Assembly (NCBI GenBank): GCA_002786065.1
Contig: NHNY01000004.1
Coordinates: forward strand, 806,001-870,000
Source: Microcyclospora pomicola
Taxonomy: Eukaryota > Ascomycota > Dothideomycetes > Capnodiales
Reading direction: 5' to 3'
DNA length: 64,000 nt
Shown here: piece by piece, positions 50,938-62,153 of the stretch
How positions within the stretch are numbered: the first letter of the stretch is position 1
Layout: the number at the start of each line of letters is the position of its first letter
Notes under the pieces: generated by a model
What the model saw: only the letters and a program-made list of their open reading frames with translations
Databases searched by the model: none
What the model was told of the DNA's origin: nothing
Translations under genes and position numbers: made by a program

Positions 50938-52552
50938 GATTGCGGCTGTGTGATGGTGGAAAGAAGGGGATGTGGTCGGTTGTAAGTCCTCTTGGTGGTG
51001 ATCTTCGAGGTGGGTGCAATTCTTCTGGTGTGGTCGAGGCTTGGCAGCAACTTTGCCGAACCACGCACGCGTGCATGTCACGTGACGTATGATTTGCATG
51101 TTCGCCTCCGTTCGCCATCTTGTCTAGCAGGCATTGGCAACCTCACTTGTCCGAACAGCATGCTCCAGAAGTACTGCGAACTTACCTTCTTAAATCCCTA
51201 AGTACCATTATCTAAATCGTACTGTGTCTGGATCAGCTCCAGATGCATGGCACTGTGTGCGACTAAATGTCGTTCCGTCCTTCTGAGCTGATCTGACTTC
51301 AATGCGCGGCGTCAGTACTTCTACATTTCCGAGAACATAGAACAGCAGGTACTGAGACCGCAAGCGTCGAGTTCAATGCCTCTTTGATTCAGGTATTCCA
51401 TCCACATTGTAGCCGGCATTTGACTCATTTTGCTACACTGACATCGATCTTCGCCACAAGACAGTCGACAACGATCGTACTAGGAAATGCCTTGCTTTTA
51501 TGCACACAGCATCGTCCTGGTATGCAATTCTACCGGGCAATCCATCGCTGCTAATTCACGAAGAACGATATGCTTTTTGTACCGTCCGTGCCTCCCATGC
51601 CACAGGGGTCTGGTTAGGCTGTTCGTCTCTCAGCTTGGCAAGACTCAGGCTCAGTCTCCCGTACGAGCAGTACCCTCGATTGCTTCAGGTTATCTGTAGC
51701 AAGGTTTTAATAATCAGGAACTGTCCATTCCGGCAATGACCAAGCCCAAGAGTACGGTCACAGCAATTGCGGCCAGTGCTGACATACGGCGCACCAAGCA
51801 CGTTCGATATCTACTTGAGTGGACATATCTCGCGCCACAAAGCCACGGACATCAATCTATCACAAGTCATCATGCAGCCGTCTAGGGTGTCTGACACTCT
51901 CAAATTGCAAGCTCAACAGCCCCAGCATTCTTATTCACGTTACGGGCTTCACGCCATGAGCGTGTTCGAAGTCGTACGCGCAGTGTCAATACAGACAGTA
52001 GGCATGACCATTTGCATCTTTGATGTGCTATTCAGCTTGCTGGTGAAGATCCAAATCCACATGCGAGAGCGGCGAGACGTCCTGGCAAAGATCCGTCATA
52101 TCCGAGGAAAAAGGCAATTTTTCAGCGAGGCTCGGCGTGTCCACCCCAAAAGCGGAAATTAGTGGGTCATTCAGCCTATCAGCGTAGCATTTCTATCTTC
52201 GCCCCTCCTCGACCGTTGCACAGATGCCTTCGTTGAGTGAAGTGGCAGCGGCATGGTTGCAGTATCTACTGTTCATCATCCAATGCCACGCAAAGACCAT
52301 GTGACCAGCAAGAGCGTGGCGCCATATGGCACATATAGGCGAGCGACGGATCGATATTGACCAATGCCTCACTTTTTCTCGTTGATAACCGAGTGGGGAG
52401 AACGTGGGACGGCCAGCTCCATCAGTACCTTACCTACCCATAAGCTCTTCCCATGCAGAGATTGACAAGCTTGCACTTTCCGTCTTCCTTCTTCTGTCCG
52501 TTGATACGAACTTGTGTGCTGTTTGACCTAGCCCGTCAAGCAGAGATCCAAA
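50938..52552. promoter_or_regulatory. 1.6-kb divergent intergenic region RPS1 / phosphatase-like gene
   Basis: No gene firmly supported. A 97-codon frame from the ATG at 51872 to 52162 has one hydrophobic stretch but no recognisable family and was not accepted. The left end is the RPS1 promoter; the right end is the leader of the phosphatase-like gene. Confidence 0.45.
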
Positions 52553-53998
52553 ATGTTCACCTCAACGATGCTGACCATGGCAGCTGCCTTGCCACTAACC
52601 TTCGCTCAATCCAGCGAGACTGTTTTGGGAGTATACATGTTCCACCGTCATGGTGACCGAACAGCCAAGTCGACCCCGCCAGCAAATCTCACCGTCTTGG
52701 GTTATCAGGAAGTGTGGACCTCAGGCGATTATTATCGCAGCCGCTATGTGGCCGCCGACGCACCCTATCGCATCAATGGCATCAATGAAGACATTGTCAA
52801 GCAGAGCCAGATTGCTGCGTCTGCTCCCGATGACACCGTGTTGCAGAACAGCGCCACCGGTTTCTTGCAGGGTTTCTACCCTCCCGTGGGTTCCTCCCTG
52901 GACACCGAGACCTTGGCGAATGGAACAAATGTCACATCACCATTGTCGGGTTACCAGCTTATTCCAGTCGACCTGGTCAGCAGCGGTAGCGGTAGTGAGG
53001 ACAGCGGCTGGCTGCAGAGCACTAGCAACTGTGGCCAAGCAACGATTAGCTCCAACAGCTTCTTCATGACCTCGCAGTACCAAGACTTGCTCAGTAGCAC
53101 CCAGGACTTCTACGACACGATTGCACCTGTTGTCAACCGCACGTTCAACAGCAGCCAGGTTTCTTTCAAGAACGCCTACACCATTTACGATCTGATCAAC
53201 GTCGCCGAAATTCACAATGCTAGCATCCAAGACTCCAGTGTCTTGACGAACGAGACCTTGTTCCAGCTGCGCACTCTTGCTGACGCCCACGAGTGGGGTC
53301 TCGCATACACGTCCAACAGCTCGAACGATGCACGCGCCGTGAGCGGTATGGTCTTGGCTGGCCAGATCGTCGAGTTCCTCAACACCACGATCACCGGTGC
53401 AGGCAAGCAGAAGTTCGGGATTCAGTTCGGCGCGTACGCGACCTTTGCCTCGTTCTTCGGTCTTGCGGATCTGCCGTCCGTCAATCCCGACTTCATGGGC
53501 GTCGCGGACTACGCCTCGGCCATGACCTTTGAGCTGTTCACCAACACCACCACCGAGATCTCCAGCACCAGCTACCCCGCCACGGATGACATCTACGTGC
53601 GCTTCCTTTTCCACAACGGCACGACCTCGAACATCTCCGAGCCTCAGCAGTACGCACTTTTCGGCTCGGGTCAGCAGGCGTTGAGCTGGGACGATTTCAC
53701 CACCGGCATGAACCAGTTCGCCATCTCCAGTACGGAGCAGTGGTGCACCACTTGCCAGAACTACACCGGCACCTGTGCGGCGTACGCCTCGAGCAGCGAC
53801 AACAGCAGTGCGTCCAGCTCATCTTCCTCGTCCGGATCCTCTGGCAATGGTTTGTCCCCGGCCGTGAATGGCGTGATCGGAGCCATGGTGACTTTGGCCG
53901 TGATCCTCGGTCTGGAGGCTTTGATCCTGCTGGTTGGAGGGTTCAGGGTGGTTAGCAAGAAGACTCTGGCTGGTGCGAACGGTGCCGTGAAGGCGTAG
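52553..53998 (+). CDS. cell-surface histidine-acid-phosphatase-like protein
   Basis: Histidine phosphatase superfamily, branch 2 (acid phosphatase/phytase-like), predicted to enter the secretory pathway and stay at the membrane. One exon, 481 aa. A signal peptide (about residues 1-18, MLTMAAALPLTFAQ) precedes VLGVYMFHRHGDRTAKSTPP, the phosphate-binding RHG motif with the nucleophile His33. Many N-glycosylation sequons (NLT, NGT, NRT, NTT and others) follow. The C-terminus has a Ser-rich stalk, one membrane helix (VTLAVILGLEALILLVGGF) and a short Lys-containing tail. At the place where HAPs carry the proton-donor His-Asp, this protein reads FGAYATFASFFGLADL, without His-Asp. Activity may be altered or lost; a surface sensor or adhesin-like role is possible but unproven. 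Confidence 0.85.
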   Translation: MFTSTMLTMAAALPLTFAQSSETVLGVYMFHRHGDRTAKSTPPANLTVLGYQEVWTSGDYYRSRYVAADAPYRINGINEDIVKQSQIAASAPDDTVLQNSATGFLQGFYPPVGSSLDTETLANGTNVTSPLSGYQLIPVDLVSSGSGSEDSGWLQSTSNCGQATISSNSFFMTSQYQDLLSSTQDFYDTIAPVVNRTFNSSQVSFKNAYTIYDLINVAEIHNASIQDSSVLTNETLFQLRTLADAHEWGLAYTSNSSNDARAVSGMVLAGQIVEFLNTTITGAGKQKFGIQFGAYATFASFFGLADLPSVNPDFMGVADYASAMTFELFTNTTTEISSTSYPATDDIYVRFLFHNGTTSNISEPQQYALFGSGQQALSWDDFTTGMNQFAISSTEQWCTTCQNYTGTCAAYASSSDNSSASSSSSSSGSSGNGLSPAVNGVIGAMVTLAVILGLEALILLVGGFRVVSKKTLAGANGAVKA

Positions 53999-55287
53999 AA
54001 GGAATACAGGTGCTGAGGACATGAGAACATGAATACACGCCTCGATGAAGTAACATTTTGTATACAGTGTGTATGAAGCGGAGTTTCCTTTGAGCAATCG
54101 TGCTCCAAGGCTGAGTGACAGTAGTATTTTATGCCCGGGAGGAGAAGAAGTCGGTGCCCCTCATCTGATATACGTTGCGAAGAGCCACGCTGAGAGGACC
54201 ATTTGCTGCGTTCAACCCTGCACTTAGTTCTTCTTCTTGATCAATCCAACCTTGCAACGGTATGTTCGAGGACAACTGCGGTCGTCTTGTAGAAGTAGAA
54301 GCCTCGAAGATCAAGCCTAAGCTGCATGGAGCCAAGCATACGGTAATGACCTCCTGAACGAATGCTAGCTAAGGTACCTAGAATCCCAAAGGTCATGCAG
54401 ACAATATTCCGATCTGATCTCCACGCGTAGATCCCAAGATGCGAAGAGCAATGCTGATCTCTTCGCTGCATGCGTAGTTGTGTATCCGTCTATCTCAGCA
54501 CTATCTCACTATCTCCCTACTCAACAATTCCCTACAGGTAGAGTCAGGGACAAATACGCTCCCGGCCTAGCGAGCGACCAACGTCCTCGGAGTTGTCGCA
54601 TCCGGTCTCTTTACCTAACAAGATAGCCATCGACCACCTCACCCGTTGGAACCAAATCCACGGCTTGCGAATCGTTATCGATGCACCGTAGTCTCCTCGC
54701 ATCGCAACCATATCTGCATCTGCAGGACACGTATCGTCTTGTGTTTTGCGAGTAGGACAAGTGTATTCCCCGACTACCTTAGCCAGCTCGGGCGTGCTGA
54801 GGGGGTGAGCTGCACACATTGCGGGTTCTCCTACCCAACTTTTATTATTATTACGGTACGACATCCCTGCGGGGTCCGGGTGATCGTCCTCAGGGGATCG
54901 ACTGTACGTTGCCGCCGGTTGCGCCCAATCCACATTGGCGGAAATGTCGAGCTGGCAGAGTCAGACAGTTCGTCCATCCGAGGCTGACTAGGGCAAGCGT
55001 CATGCCGATCGCTGATGGTGGAGGGTCTTGCTTACCGTTGCTGATCCTCGCCCGTGTCGTTGGTTGATATATAAACCACTCCAGCCCACCTGCTACTGTT
55101 CGCTCGTGCGCGGAAGTTGTTTGCAGACGAAACAATTGGCATTGGCTTTGTGGTGCGACTGTTTGTGACGGCTAGCAACCTTTTGTTGACTGGTGAGATT
55201 TGTTGTTGGTGGAAGGACGACCAGCACGCATATTTGAGCATCACGGGTATATGATCACGGAGGCACGATAGCAACGACACACCGACC
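53999..55287. other. intergenic before the MFS transporter
   Basis: About 1.3 kb, no gene supported; a minus-strand 129-codon frame (54544-54933) has no features. A short TTA repeat lies near 54841-54853. Confidence 0.45.
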
Positions 55288-56706
55288 ATGGCAGAGATCT
55301 CAGCGGCGTGGCGGAAGAAGGTGCTCCGAGTGCTGTTCATCTCGTTACTGCTGGACCTGGTACGTCTGCCACCTCAAACACCCCAGCATCGACCCAGACT
55401 GACCTCCGACCCCTCCCAGATCTCCTTCACCTTCATCCTCCCGCTCTTCCCCAAGCTCCTCGAGTTCTACCGCAACCTCGAAACCACGAACGAAAATACC
55501 GTCCTCTCCCGTGTCCTCTACGGTCTCAACGCCTACAAGAACAGCTTCGAACGGCCGATCAACGACCGCTATGATATCGTGCTGCTGGGCGGAGCCCTGG
55601 GCTCACTCTTCTCCCTCTGCCAGGCGATCGCTTCCCCCGTCATTGGCGTCATGTCAGACAAGTACGGCCGGAGAACCGCACTACTATGGTCCATGTGCGG
55701 CAACATCGCCTCGGTGGCATTATGGTGCGCCGCGACGGATTTCCGGACATTCCTCGCGAGTCGCATCGTGGGAGGGTTGAGCGAGGGCAACGTACAGCTC
55801 GCGTTGGCGATTGCGACGGACATCAGCAGCGAGCAGGATCGCGGCAAGACCATGGCCATGGTCGGCGTCTGCTTCAGCATCGCCTTCACGTTTGGTCCTG
55901 CGTTAGGTGCCGCGCTGGCCAACGTCACCACCGTCGCCGCCAACCCCTTCGCCACAGCGGCAGGGGTCTCCCTCGCGCTCATCGTCACAGAGACGCTCTA
56001 TCTCTACTACGCCTTGCCCGAGACGAACCCACCCACCAAGCCTTCCACCACCGCCTCGGCCGAGAAAGCTGCTCCCCCGCCCAAAACCGAGCGCACCAAC
56101 TCCCACCTCCTGCTCAACCTGACGCACTTCAGCTTCATCCTGTTCTTCAGCGGCATGGAGTTCTCGCTGCCCTTCATGACCTACGACCTCTTCTCCTACG
56201 GCTCCAAGCAATCCGGCAAGCTGCTAGGCTTCATCGGGCTCGTGGCGAGCCTGCTGCAAGGCGGCGTGACGCGCCGCATGCACCCGCTGCGCGTCGTCCA
56301 GCTCGGCGTCGCCAGCGCCGCCGCCGCCTTCTTCCTGCTCTCGCGCCTGACCACCGAGCGCGGCCTCTACACCGCCGCCTCGCTCCTCGCCGTCACCAGC
56401 AGCACCGTTGTCACCGGCCTCAACAGCCTCTCCAGCTTCGAGGCCGGCAGCGCCGAGCGCGGCGAGAAACTCGGCAACCACCGCAGTTTCGGCCAAGTCG
56501 GACGCGCGCTTGGTCCCTTGATCTTCTGCACGCTGTACTGGTGGGCTGGCCGCGATACGGCGTACATGGTCGGCGGCGCGGGCATGGTGGCTGTATGTGG
56601 ATTGGTGTTTGGCGGGCTGAAGGCGCCGAAGGGGCTGGAAGTTGCGAGCAAGAAGAAGAAGACTACTGCCGTGACGACGAACGGCACGGCGAAAAAGTCG
56701 ACATGA
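55288..56706 (+). CDS. MFS transporter (MFSD10/TETRAN-like)
   Basis: Major facilitator superfamily membrane transporter resembling the MFSD10/tetracycline-transporter-like group; substrate unknown (organic ions are typical). Exons 55288-55359 and 55420-56706 give 452 aa. Splicing joins LFISLLLDL to ISFTFILPLFPKLLEFY, the expected first membrane helix. About 11-12 hydrophobic segments can be traced. The MFS loop 2-3 motif appears as GVMSDKYGRRTALLWSM, followed by ASRIVGGLSEGNVQLALAIA. A Pro/Lys-rich loop (about 235-260) separates the halves; a basic tail (KKKKTTAV) ends the protein. The 60-nt intron is a multiple of three without a stop, so a retained-intron form would stay in frame with 20 extra residues. 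Confidence 0.9.
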   Translation: MAEISAAWRKKVLRVLFISLLLDLVRLPPQTPQHRPRLTSDPSQISFTFILPLFPKLLEFYRNLETTNENTVLSRVLYGLNAYKNSFERPINDRYDIVLLGGALGSLFSLCQAIASPVIGVMSDKYGRRTALLWSMCGNIASVALWCAATDFRTFLASRIVGGLSEGNVQLALAIATDISSEQDRGKTMAMVGVCFSIAFTFGPALGAALANVTTVAANPFATAAGVSLALIVTETLYLYYALPETNPPTKPSTTASAEKAAPPPKTERTNSHLLLNLTHFSFILFFSGMEFSLPFMTYDLFSYGSKQSGKLLGFIGLVASLLQGGVTRRMHPLRVVQLGVASAAAAFFLLSRLTTERGLYTAASLLAVTSSTVVTGLNSLSSFEAGSAERGEKLGNHRSFGQVGRALGPLIFCTLYWWAGRDTAYMVGGAGMVAVCGLVFGGLKAPKGLEVASKKKKTTAVTTNGTAKKST

Positions 56707-57808
56707 GTTTAGAAGGTCTTTCATCACGGGCTATATGAGTAGGAACACTTTATTCACGGCGCGCGCATTCGTCTCAGCGCTCTTTCTCTCAATTTCACTA
56801 TCAAAAACTCGCAAACTTCTCATATAGCTGCGTTCCAGATCCCTTCTCGGAATCGTGAAACGAGCTTAAACATAATCCTGCATCCAATTCACCGCAGAAA
56901 AGGAAGCTCTTCCAGCAGCTCCGAACAAGCGATGCTGTGATTGATGCTGAAGATGATTATGTGTATTCGTCTCATGAGCATTTCTTCGCCACTCCAGACG
57001 GGAAGACTATGGTATGTCCTATGCCCCGCGTCATGGATGCTCAAAGATGAAGTGTTCGGGGGACTGGAATTAGTACCGAGAGATGAGAGATGGAAGATGA
57101 GAAACGTATACAGTATGTTGCAAAAGCGTATATAGAGCTACGTTGCGAAGTCAAGACGCATACGTTACAGTGACTGTTGATCTAATCGTAGTCCAACATC
57201 AACTACGATGCTGTATCGTTCCAGATGAATGGATTTCACAAGATGATCGATTCGAAATCGAATGAAGTACTACGAGACTTCCTTGTACGAAACGGAACTT
57301 GTGGGGGAGAGCTGACACTCGATGCTATAAGGTACGGCTGCGCGTATGATGGCAGAGATGAGATGGATGATTAGAAGGGAAGCGGTTGAGGGGAGAGATG
57401 CAATGTGATACTCTTCAAAGAACGATATATAATGAATGTAGACCAACGGATGCGATGGCGGTACAGATCAAGAATGCAGGAGACCAGCTCGGGTGATGTG
57501 CTTCGTGCGAAAGGCAGAGATGAAGGACTTTCTTTGGTGCCATGTTGATGGACGAATGAGTAGCTGTGAAGCGCAGAGATCGAGCATGTTTTGTCAGAAA
57601 TGGGTTGTGGTTGCGAGTCCATGAGGGGAATAGTTGGAGTTGGCTGTCCGGCAGGACCTCCAGGGAATTTATATCCACGTTGAATGGAGGTATCGCACTA
57701 TCCGTTGCAAGTGTCGAGGCAAATGAGATGAGTTTGTGCGACCGCGTGAGCCATAACAATGTAATGGGCGAGGGACGAAATGTCTTGGAGCGTGACGTTG
57801 AGTCGCGA
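56707..57808. other. convergent intergenic region
   Basis: About 1.1 kb between convergent stops, with several A/T-rich parts. Short open frames lack features; no gene supported. Confidence 0.5.
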
Positions 57809-60760
57809 TCACGCCTCGACTGACAAGACCGTAGGCAGCGCGCGCTCGTCTGATAATGGCGTGCGCCGGAAAGTCATGGCGGTCGGAACGCTGGTCACCA
57901 AAGTCGAGACGGAGACGAAATTCACGGCCGGTAGTGTGGGAGGTCCTGTACCCGGGATGAAAAGGTAATCGCTCGGGGCATCCGGGTTGTCGACCAGGCG
58001 CTTCCGCTCTTCCGAACAGTAGCGGTCACCGCAGTCCAGGACTTCGATGTCACGCTGGATCTCCTCGATGGTGAGACGGCGGGTGCTGTTATTAACGTCG
58101 TCGCGAAGGACGAGGTCACCGCTCTCGATGACTTCCAGCCTTTTAGAAGGTTGCTTGGCTGCCGGTTGCTCGTCTGGTGTGCCTGGTGGACTGTGCTTCC
58201 GTACCCTGGCAGCTTTCAACATGTTCTCGTCCGGCGGCTTGGCGTACATGGCCTTCGTTGCCGCTGCATCATATCCTTTGGGGAAAATATGGGTCTGATA
58301 CCATCTACAAAGTGTGTCAATACGTGCTGAGATAGTATGTTCTGCGGTAGCCTGGGAAAGACTTACGGGTCATTCGTCAATAGTACAAAGCCAGGGTCGT
58401 TGGGCACCTTCAATAGTGTCAGCTGCGTATCAATACCACCAATACCTCTATGTCGCTGCAACGGTCCGAAGGCATACTCACAATGTCTTCTGGCCAGCAA
58501 GGGTTGTCTTTCAACAACCAATCATTCTCCTTGGAAGGTATCTTGGCTTTTTGCTTCTCGTAATCGAACTTGAGCTCAAACACAGCCCGAGTGTAGGTCA
58601 CTTCCTCGTAGATAATGGACGTGGTTGTCCTCTTGTCTTTTCCTTCGTGCGATTCGACCTTGGACTTCCCAGCGTCGACCAAATCCATGTTCAGAGGCCA
58701 CTCCTCCGGGGACTCGCCTTTCTGACCTCTATGCCGCTGACCATTTCCAGCACCACCGTCATGCTTAGCACAGAACGAAGTCCACGCCTGAGCGACGCCT
58801 CCATTTTCTGAACCAGGGATCCACCGGATGACTTGTCCCCACTCCTTTGAGGCTCTAACTTTCTCATCGTTGGGAAGGAAGTATCCTGGAGGCCATTCAT
58901 CTGCTTGACATCTAGGCTCCTCATACCTGGCTTTAGCGTTCTTCTGTGCGCCTTGGAACCAGTATCCAGCCTTTGTGTACTGACCCCAGCCTGCGCCATG
59001 TTTATGCTGCTTGGTCCATTCCGCTGTAGCTGTAGCTTTGACACGATGTTCGCCGTCTTCGCAAGTGAAGCTACTTCGCTTCCCGGCCGCGTGAATTGCT
59101 GAGTAATAGTGTGCACAAGCATCTGGGTACATGTGCTCGGCGGCGTCACATGTCGAAACATGTACTACAACATCCTTGGCTGGGACGGACTTTTGAACGA
59201 TGTAGCTGGTCACATCTTTGTTTTCACATTCGTCTGAAGTCGTGGTTAGTACGGGGTCTTGTGATCAGATACTCAGACTTCTCTCGGTCTCATCACAGAT
59301 CTGAAGATGTTCCACGTACCTTCCTTATCATCACCTCGCCTCAGGTTTCGCTTGGTACAAGCACGGTGACGAGTACTAGTTGATCGATCGTGTTCGTGCG
59401 AGGGTGAGTGCTCGGAAGGTCCTTGAGTTGTCGTTGTTGGCTTGTGATTTGACTGGTGAGTAGATGTGTGCTCTGGATTCTTTGTAGTGTCCGTGTGATG
59501 ATGTGTCTTGTGCTCGGGGTGTTTGGGATTTTTGGGTTGTGGCTTCGGGCCTCTACTGCCTTTAGCCCAACTCGGTTTCAAACCTTTCTGAGAAGTAGTC
59601 AACAATCAGGGCTTCCGCCGGACTGTACAGAATACACGAAACTTACAAACCACGTAGAACCAGGCAATACCCCTATAGGCGCACTGTCTAGGACGTTGAA
59701 TACTTGAGCGTCATTCGATGGCATTGCGCTAGTCCCACAAATACTCGTTCCCCAGCTACCGAAAGCTGAGGCTGCCTCGGCGGTTGTGTCCTAGCAGAAC
59801 AAGTTATTAGCCAGGAGTCATGACCAATCCAGCTCTTGTAACCCTGTGGCCTTTTGGAATGCACATCATCGGTGCCTGTCCATCAGCTCCTGCTTCAGAT
59901 GAAACACACGATTCCGGGTGGGACTGTATGGCTTGATAGCAGCTATTCGAATGTACTTACATACGTATAAGAGAACAACTTGGCCGCAGTAATGCCTGCA
60001 ATCATGCCCCCGTCGATTGCCTGGCACCGAGTATGGTCAGCTGATGTATCAGAGATGTGTCTCGCCCGGAAGTACAACAAGTGAAGATGGATAATCACTT
60101 ACTTCGCCTACCCCCGGAATAGCCGCGGAGCCAAGCTCTGCCACAATCTTGATTGCAGTCATAAAGATGTTGCATCCTATCTTGTAAATGTGAGCAAAAA
60201 CCTACTTGTGGCCACGCTTGTTCTTATCTCTGCGACTGCGGGTAAAGCAGCAATGAAATCGGTAGCGAACTCTGAGATGAGAGGATTATCGCACGTACAG
60301 TTGGCCTCCGCAACATAGACCCCGTCTGGCTGAATGTTAGCTGCTGCAGCATAACTTTCCACGATTCGTAAAAGACACACGGACCTTCGTACAGATTCCA
60401 TTGCAAACCGTAGTTGGAATTATAACAGATGGCACTTTGGATAGTGGACGCGTTGCCGGCCGCAATATCAGAAGCGATCTGCTTGCCACATACATCAGTG
60501 CACTGTTGTTGAGATGTATATGCTGATCCACCAGGAGGAACTGCGATGGAGTAAATAGTCTCGCCATTTGGGTAAGTTTCAGTGGTTGGCTTCCCAAAGA
60601 TCGTGCAGTGATTGGCATCGATAGCCTCCGCTGAGCCTTCTACATAATCTCGCTCGACAGGTGATGGCCGACGGTCCACCACTGTGACCATTGGAACGGT
60701 TGCGGCGTTACACAGCAACGCCGAGGACAGCAGCAAAGCTGTCCCGCGGAACAAAGCCAT
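57809..60760 (-). CDS. secreted multi-domain protein with NucA/NucB-like DNase domain
   Basis: Secreted protein of about 772 aa in nine proposed exons: 60760-60385, 60325-60237, 60180-60103, 60020-59961, 59790-59647, 59587-59320, 59233-58482, 58422-58367 and 58304-57809. A signal peptide (MALFRGTALLLSSALLCNA) leads to a Cys-containing N-terminal region, then a Gly/Ala-rich hydrophobic segment (AELGSAAIPGVGEAIDGGMI, about 168-190), a His/Pro/Thr/Lys-rich linker with KR and RR sites (about 250-335), and a domain at about 340-490 that follows the Bacillus competence nuclease NucA/NucB pattern: YPDACAHYYSAI, CEDGEHR (Asp398), CQADEWPPGYF (Glu451) and IPGSENGGVAQAW. An uncharacterised, charged C-terminal part follows. 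A secreted DNase is inferred. The exon 2/3 junction is uncertain because no strong donor was found; the other junctions are clean. Confidence 0.75.
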
Positions 60761-61472
60761 ATTGGAGTTCGATGATCGATGTTGAGAAGGTATGGGAATA
60801 TGGAGCTGAGCAGATCTCGGATTGCAACCTTGTCAAAGTTGGATGGGTCCGGGAAAAGGAGAAAGATATGGTTATGGAGTCCACAACAGTCAAGCTGCCC
60901 ACATATATACTTTTGAATCTTTCATCGAGCCAGGTGGTCTTCGTCGGAAGCAAGTCCATGGCCGTTGCCGTATGCGTGGCTGAGCATCGAAATGTAGTAT
61001 AATGGAAACCTGTGCCTCTTCTGTGCACAAGCTTATATGCTACACAGATGGGCTCGCGAAGACCAGTGCTTGCAGCTACAAGCGCCGTCTACGTACAGAT
61101 CTGGCGCGATATGAAACATATGCAATGCATGAGGTTGGCGGGCACAGCTCGGCCCTGCGTGGCCATATCCAGAATTCGATCCAGCTCAGAATGCGTTGAT
61201 AGCCGGAAAGGCGTCAAAACACCCAGTGTGCCGATTGGCGGAGGAACGACATCGTCCAGATTGTCCATGACCGGCAATGGAGGATATATTGAGCAGCCTG
61301 GAGGCCTGTTATTGAAGGCGCAGATTCAACACCATTTGAGCATTGTTTTCATACGCATCGTAGCATGCCGAGAGAATATCGATAGCATCACACGGGCTGA
61401 GAAGGCATAACGTTTCGAATCTGAATCCGTCTGAGCGAGGCTGAGTTCTGACATCTGTCTACCTTGTCTCCA
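60761..61472. promoter_or_regulatory. upstream region of the NucA/NucB-like gene
   Basis: 712 bp between two minus-strand genes. A TATATA-like string (catatatac, near 60900) lies about 140 bp upstream of the start codon. No gene supported. Confidence 0.45.
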
Positions 61473-62153
61473 TCACGAGTCGTAGAGCACTTTGACCTCA
61501 GAAAGGCAAATTTCCTGGTCGTAATCTGCTGAGAGCCAGCCGTGCTTTTTGTATATCTCCACATATTTGTGGTTTGCTCCGTCATCACTCAAGAACTCTA
61601 CACGCTCGGGATCAGTTGCGACCACCTTGAAGTCATAATACTCTTTCTTCAAGCTTTCGAAACAATCTTTAGCATTGTCGAACCATCTGCTTGTGCCAAC
61701 GATCCAATCCACCAGCTCTATCGTGCCATCCCGCGTGTTGAGGAACAGAAACCATCCACTATCTGCAGCGGCGGGCCGCCCAAGCGTGACCATGTAGGAC
61801 TTGTACCATTCCACATCTTCGCCTGCTTCGCTTCCTTCTAATGGTTCCGTTAAGTGTCGAGACGCGAAACCCACTCCGCTTTTCTCGAATTGCGATCCTC
61901 TGAAGTCGTTGCACACAGTCATTTCGTACATCTGGTACTCTGGTCCTTGGTCGGCATCTTCAATGTACGGAATATGCTTCAAAAGATCGATCACAGTATC
62001 ATCCTTCTCGAGAAAGCCAAGTCGTTCCGAAGTGACCTCTGGCCAGCCCTCCGGAGGGGGGATCTTGAGGGCCGTAGCGGGTATGTGCGTGAGTATCAGG
62101 AGTTCATAGAAGGACTGGAGCTCAGCAGCGACCTGGTCTCTGGAATAAGGCAT
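61473..62153 (-). CDS. fungal protein of unknown function
   Basis: Not assigned to a named family. One exon, 226 aa from the ATG at 62153 (MPYSRDQVAAELQSFYELLI); the frame is open further upstream, so a longer form is possible. Visible features: IPPPEGWPEVTSERLGFLEK, TVIDLLKHIPYIEDA, an acidic central part, VTLGRPAAADSGWFLFLNTR followed by DGTIELVDWI, and an aromatic C-terminal region. The layout (Pro/Trp block, ID-L-HIPYI block, Gly-rich beta strands) recalls uncharacterised proteins common in Pezizomycotina, as I remember them. There is no signal peptide or membrane helix, so a cytosolic location is likely. Confidence 0.75.
   Translation of the reverse strand: MPYSRDQVAAELQSFYELLILTHIPATALKIPPPEGWPEVTSERLGFLEKDDTVIDLLKHIPYIEDADQGPEYQMYEMTVCNDFRGSQFEKSGVGFASRHLTEPLEGSEAGEDVEWYKSYMVTLGRPAAADSGWFLFLNTRDGTIELVDWIVGTSRWFDNAKDCFESLKKEYYDFKVVATDPERVEFLSDDGANHKYVEIYKKHGWLSADYDQEICLSEVKVLYDS

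Noticed and set aside
51767-52162. 131-codon frame with one hydrophobic stretch upstream of the phosphatase-like gene
   Set aside because: No family features; starts with a non-ATG codon and the ATG at 51872 leaves only 97 residues.
54544-54933. 129-codon minus-strand frame in the 1.3-kb gap before the MFS gene
   Set aside because: No recognisable motif and ordinary intergenic composition.
55686-56738. 350-codon plus-strand frame overlapping the MFS gene in another phase
   Set aside because: Arg/His/Pro-rich translation typical of a shifted frame in GC-rich coding DNA.
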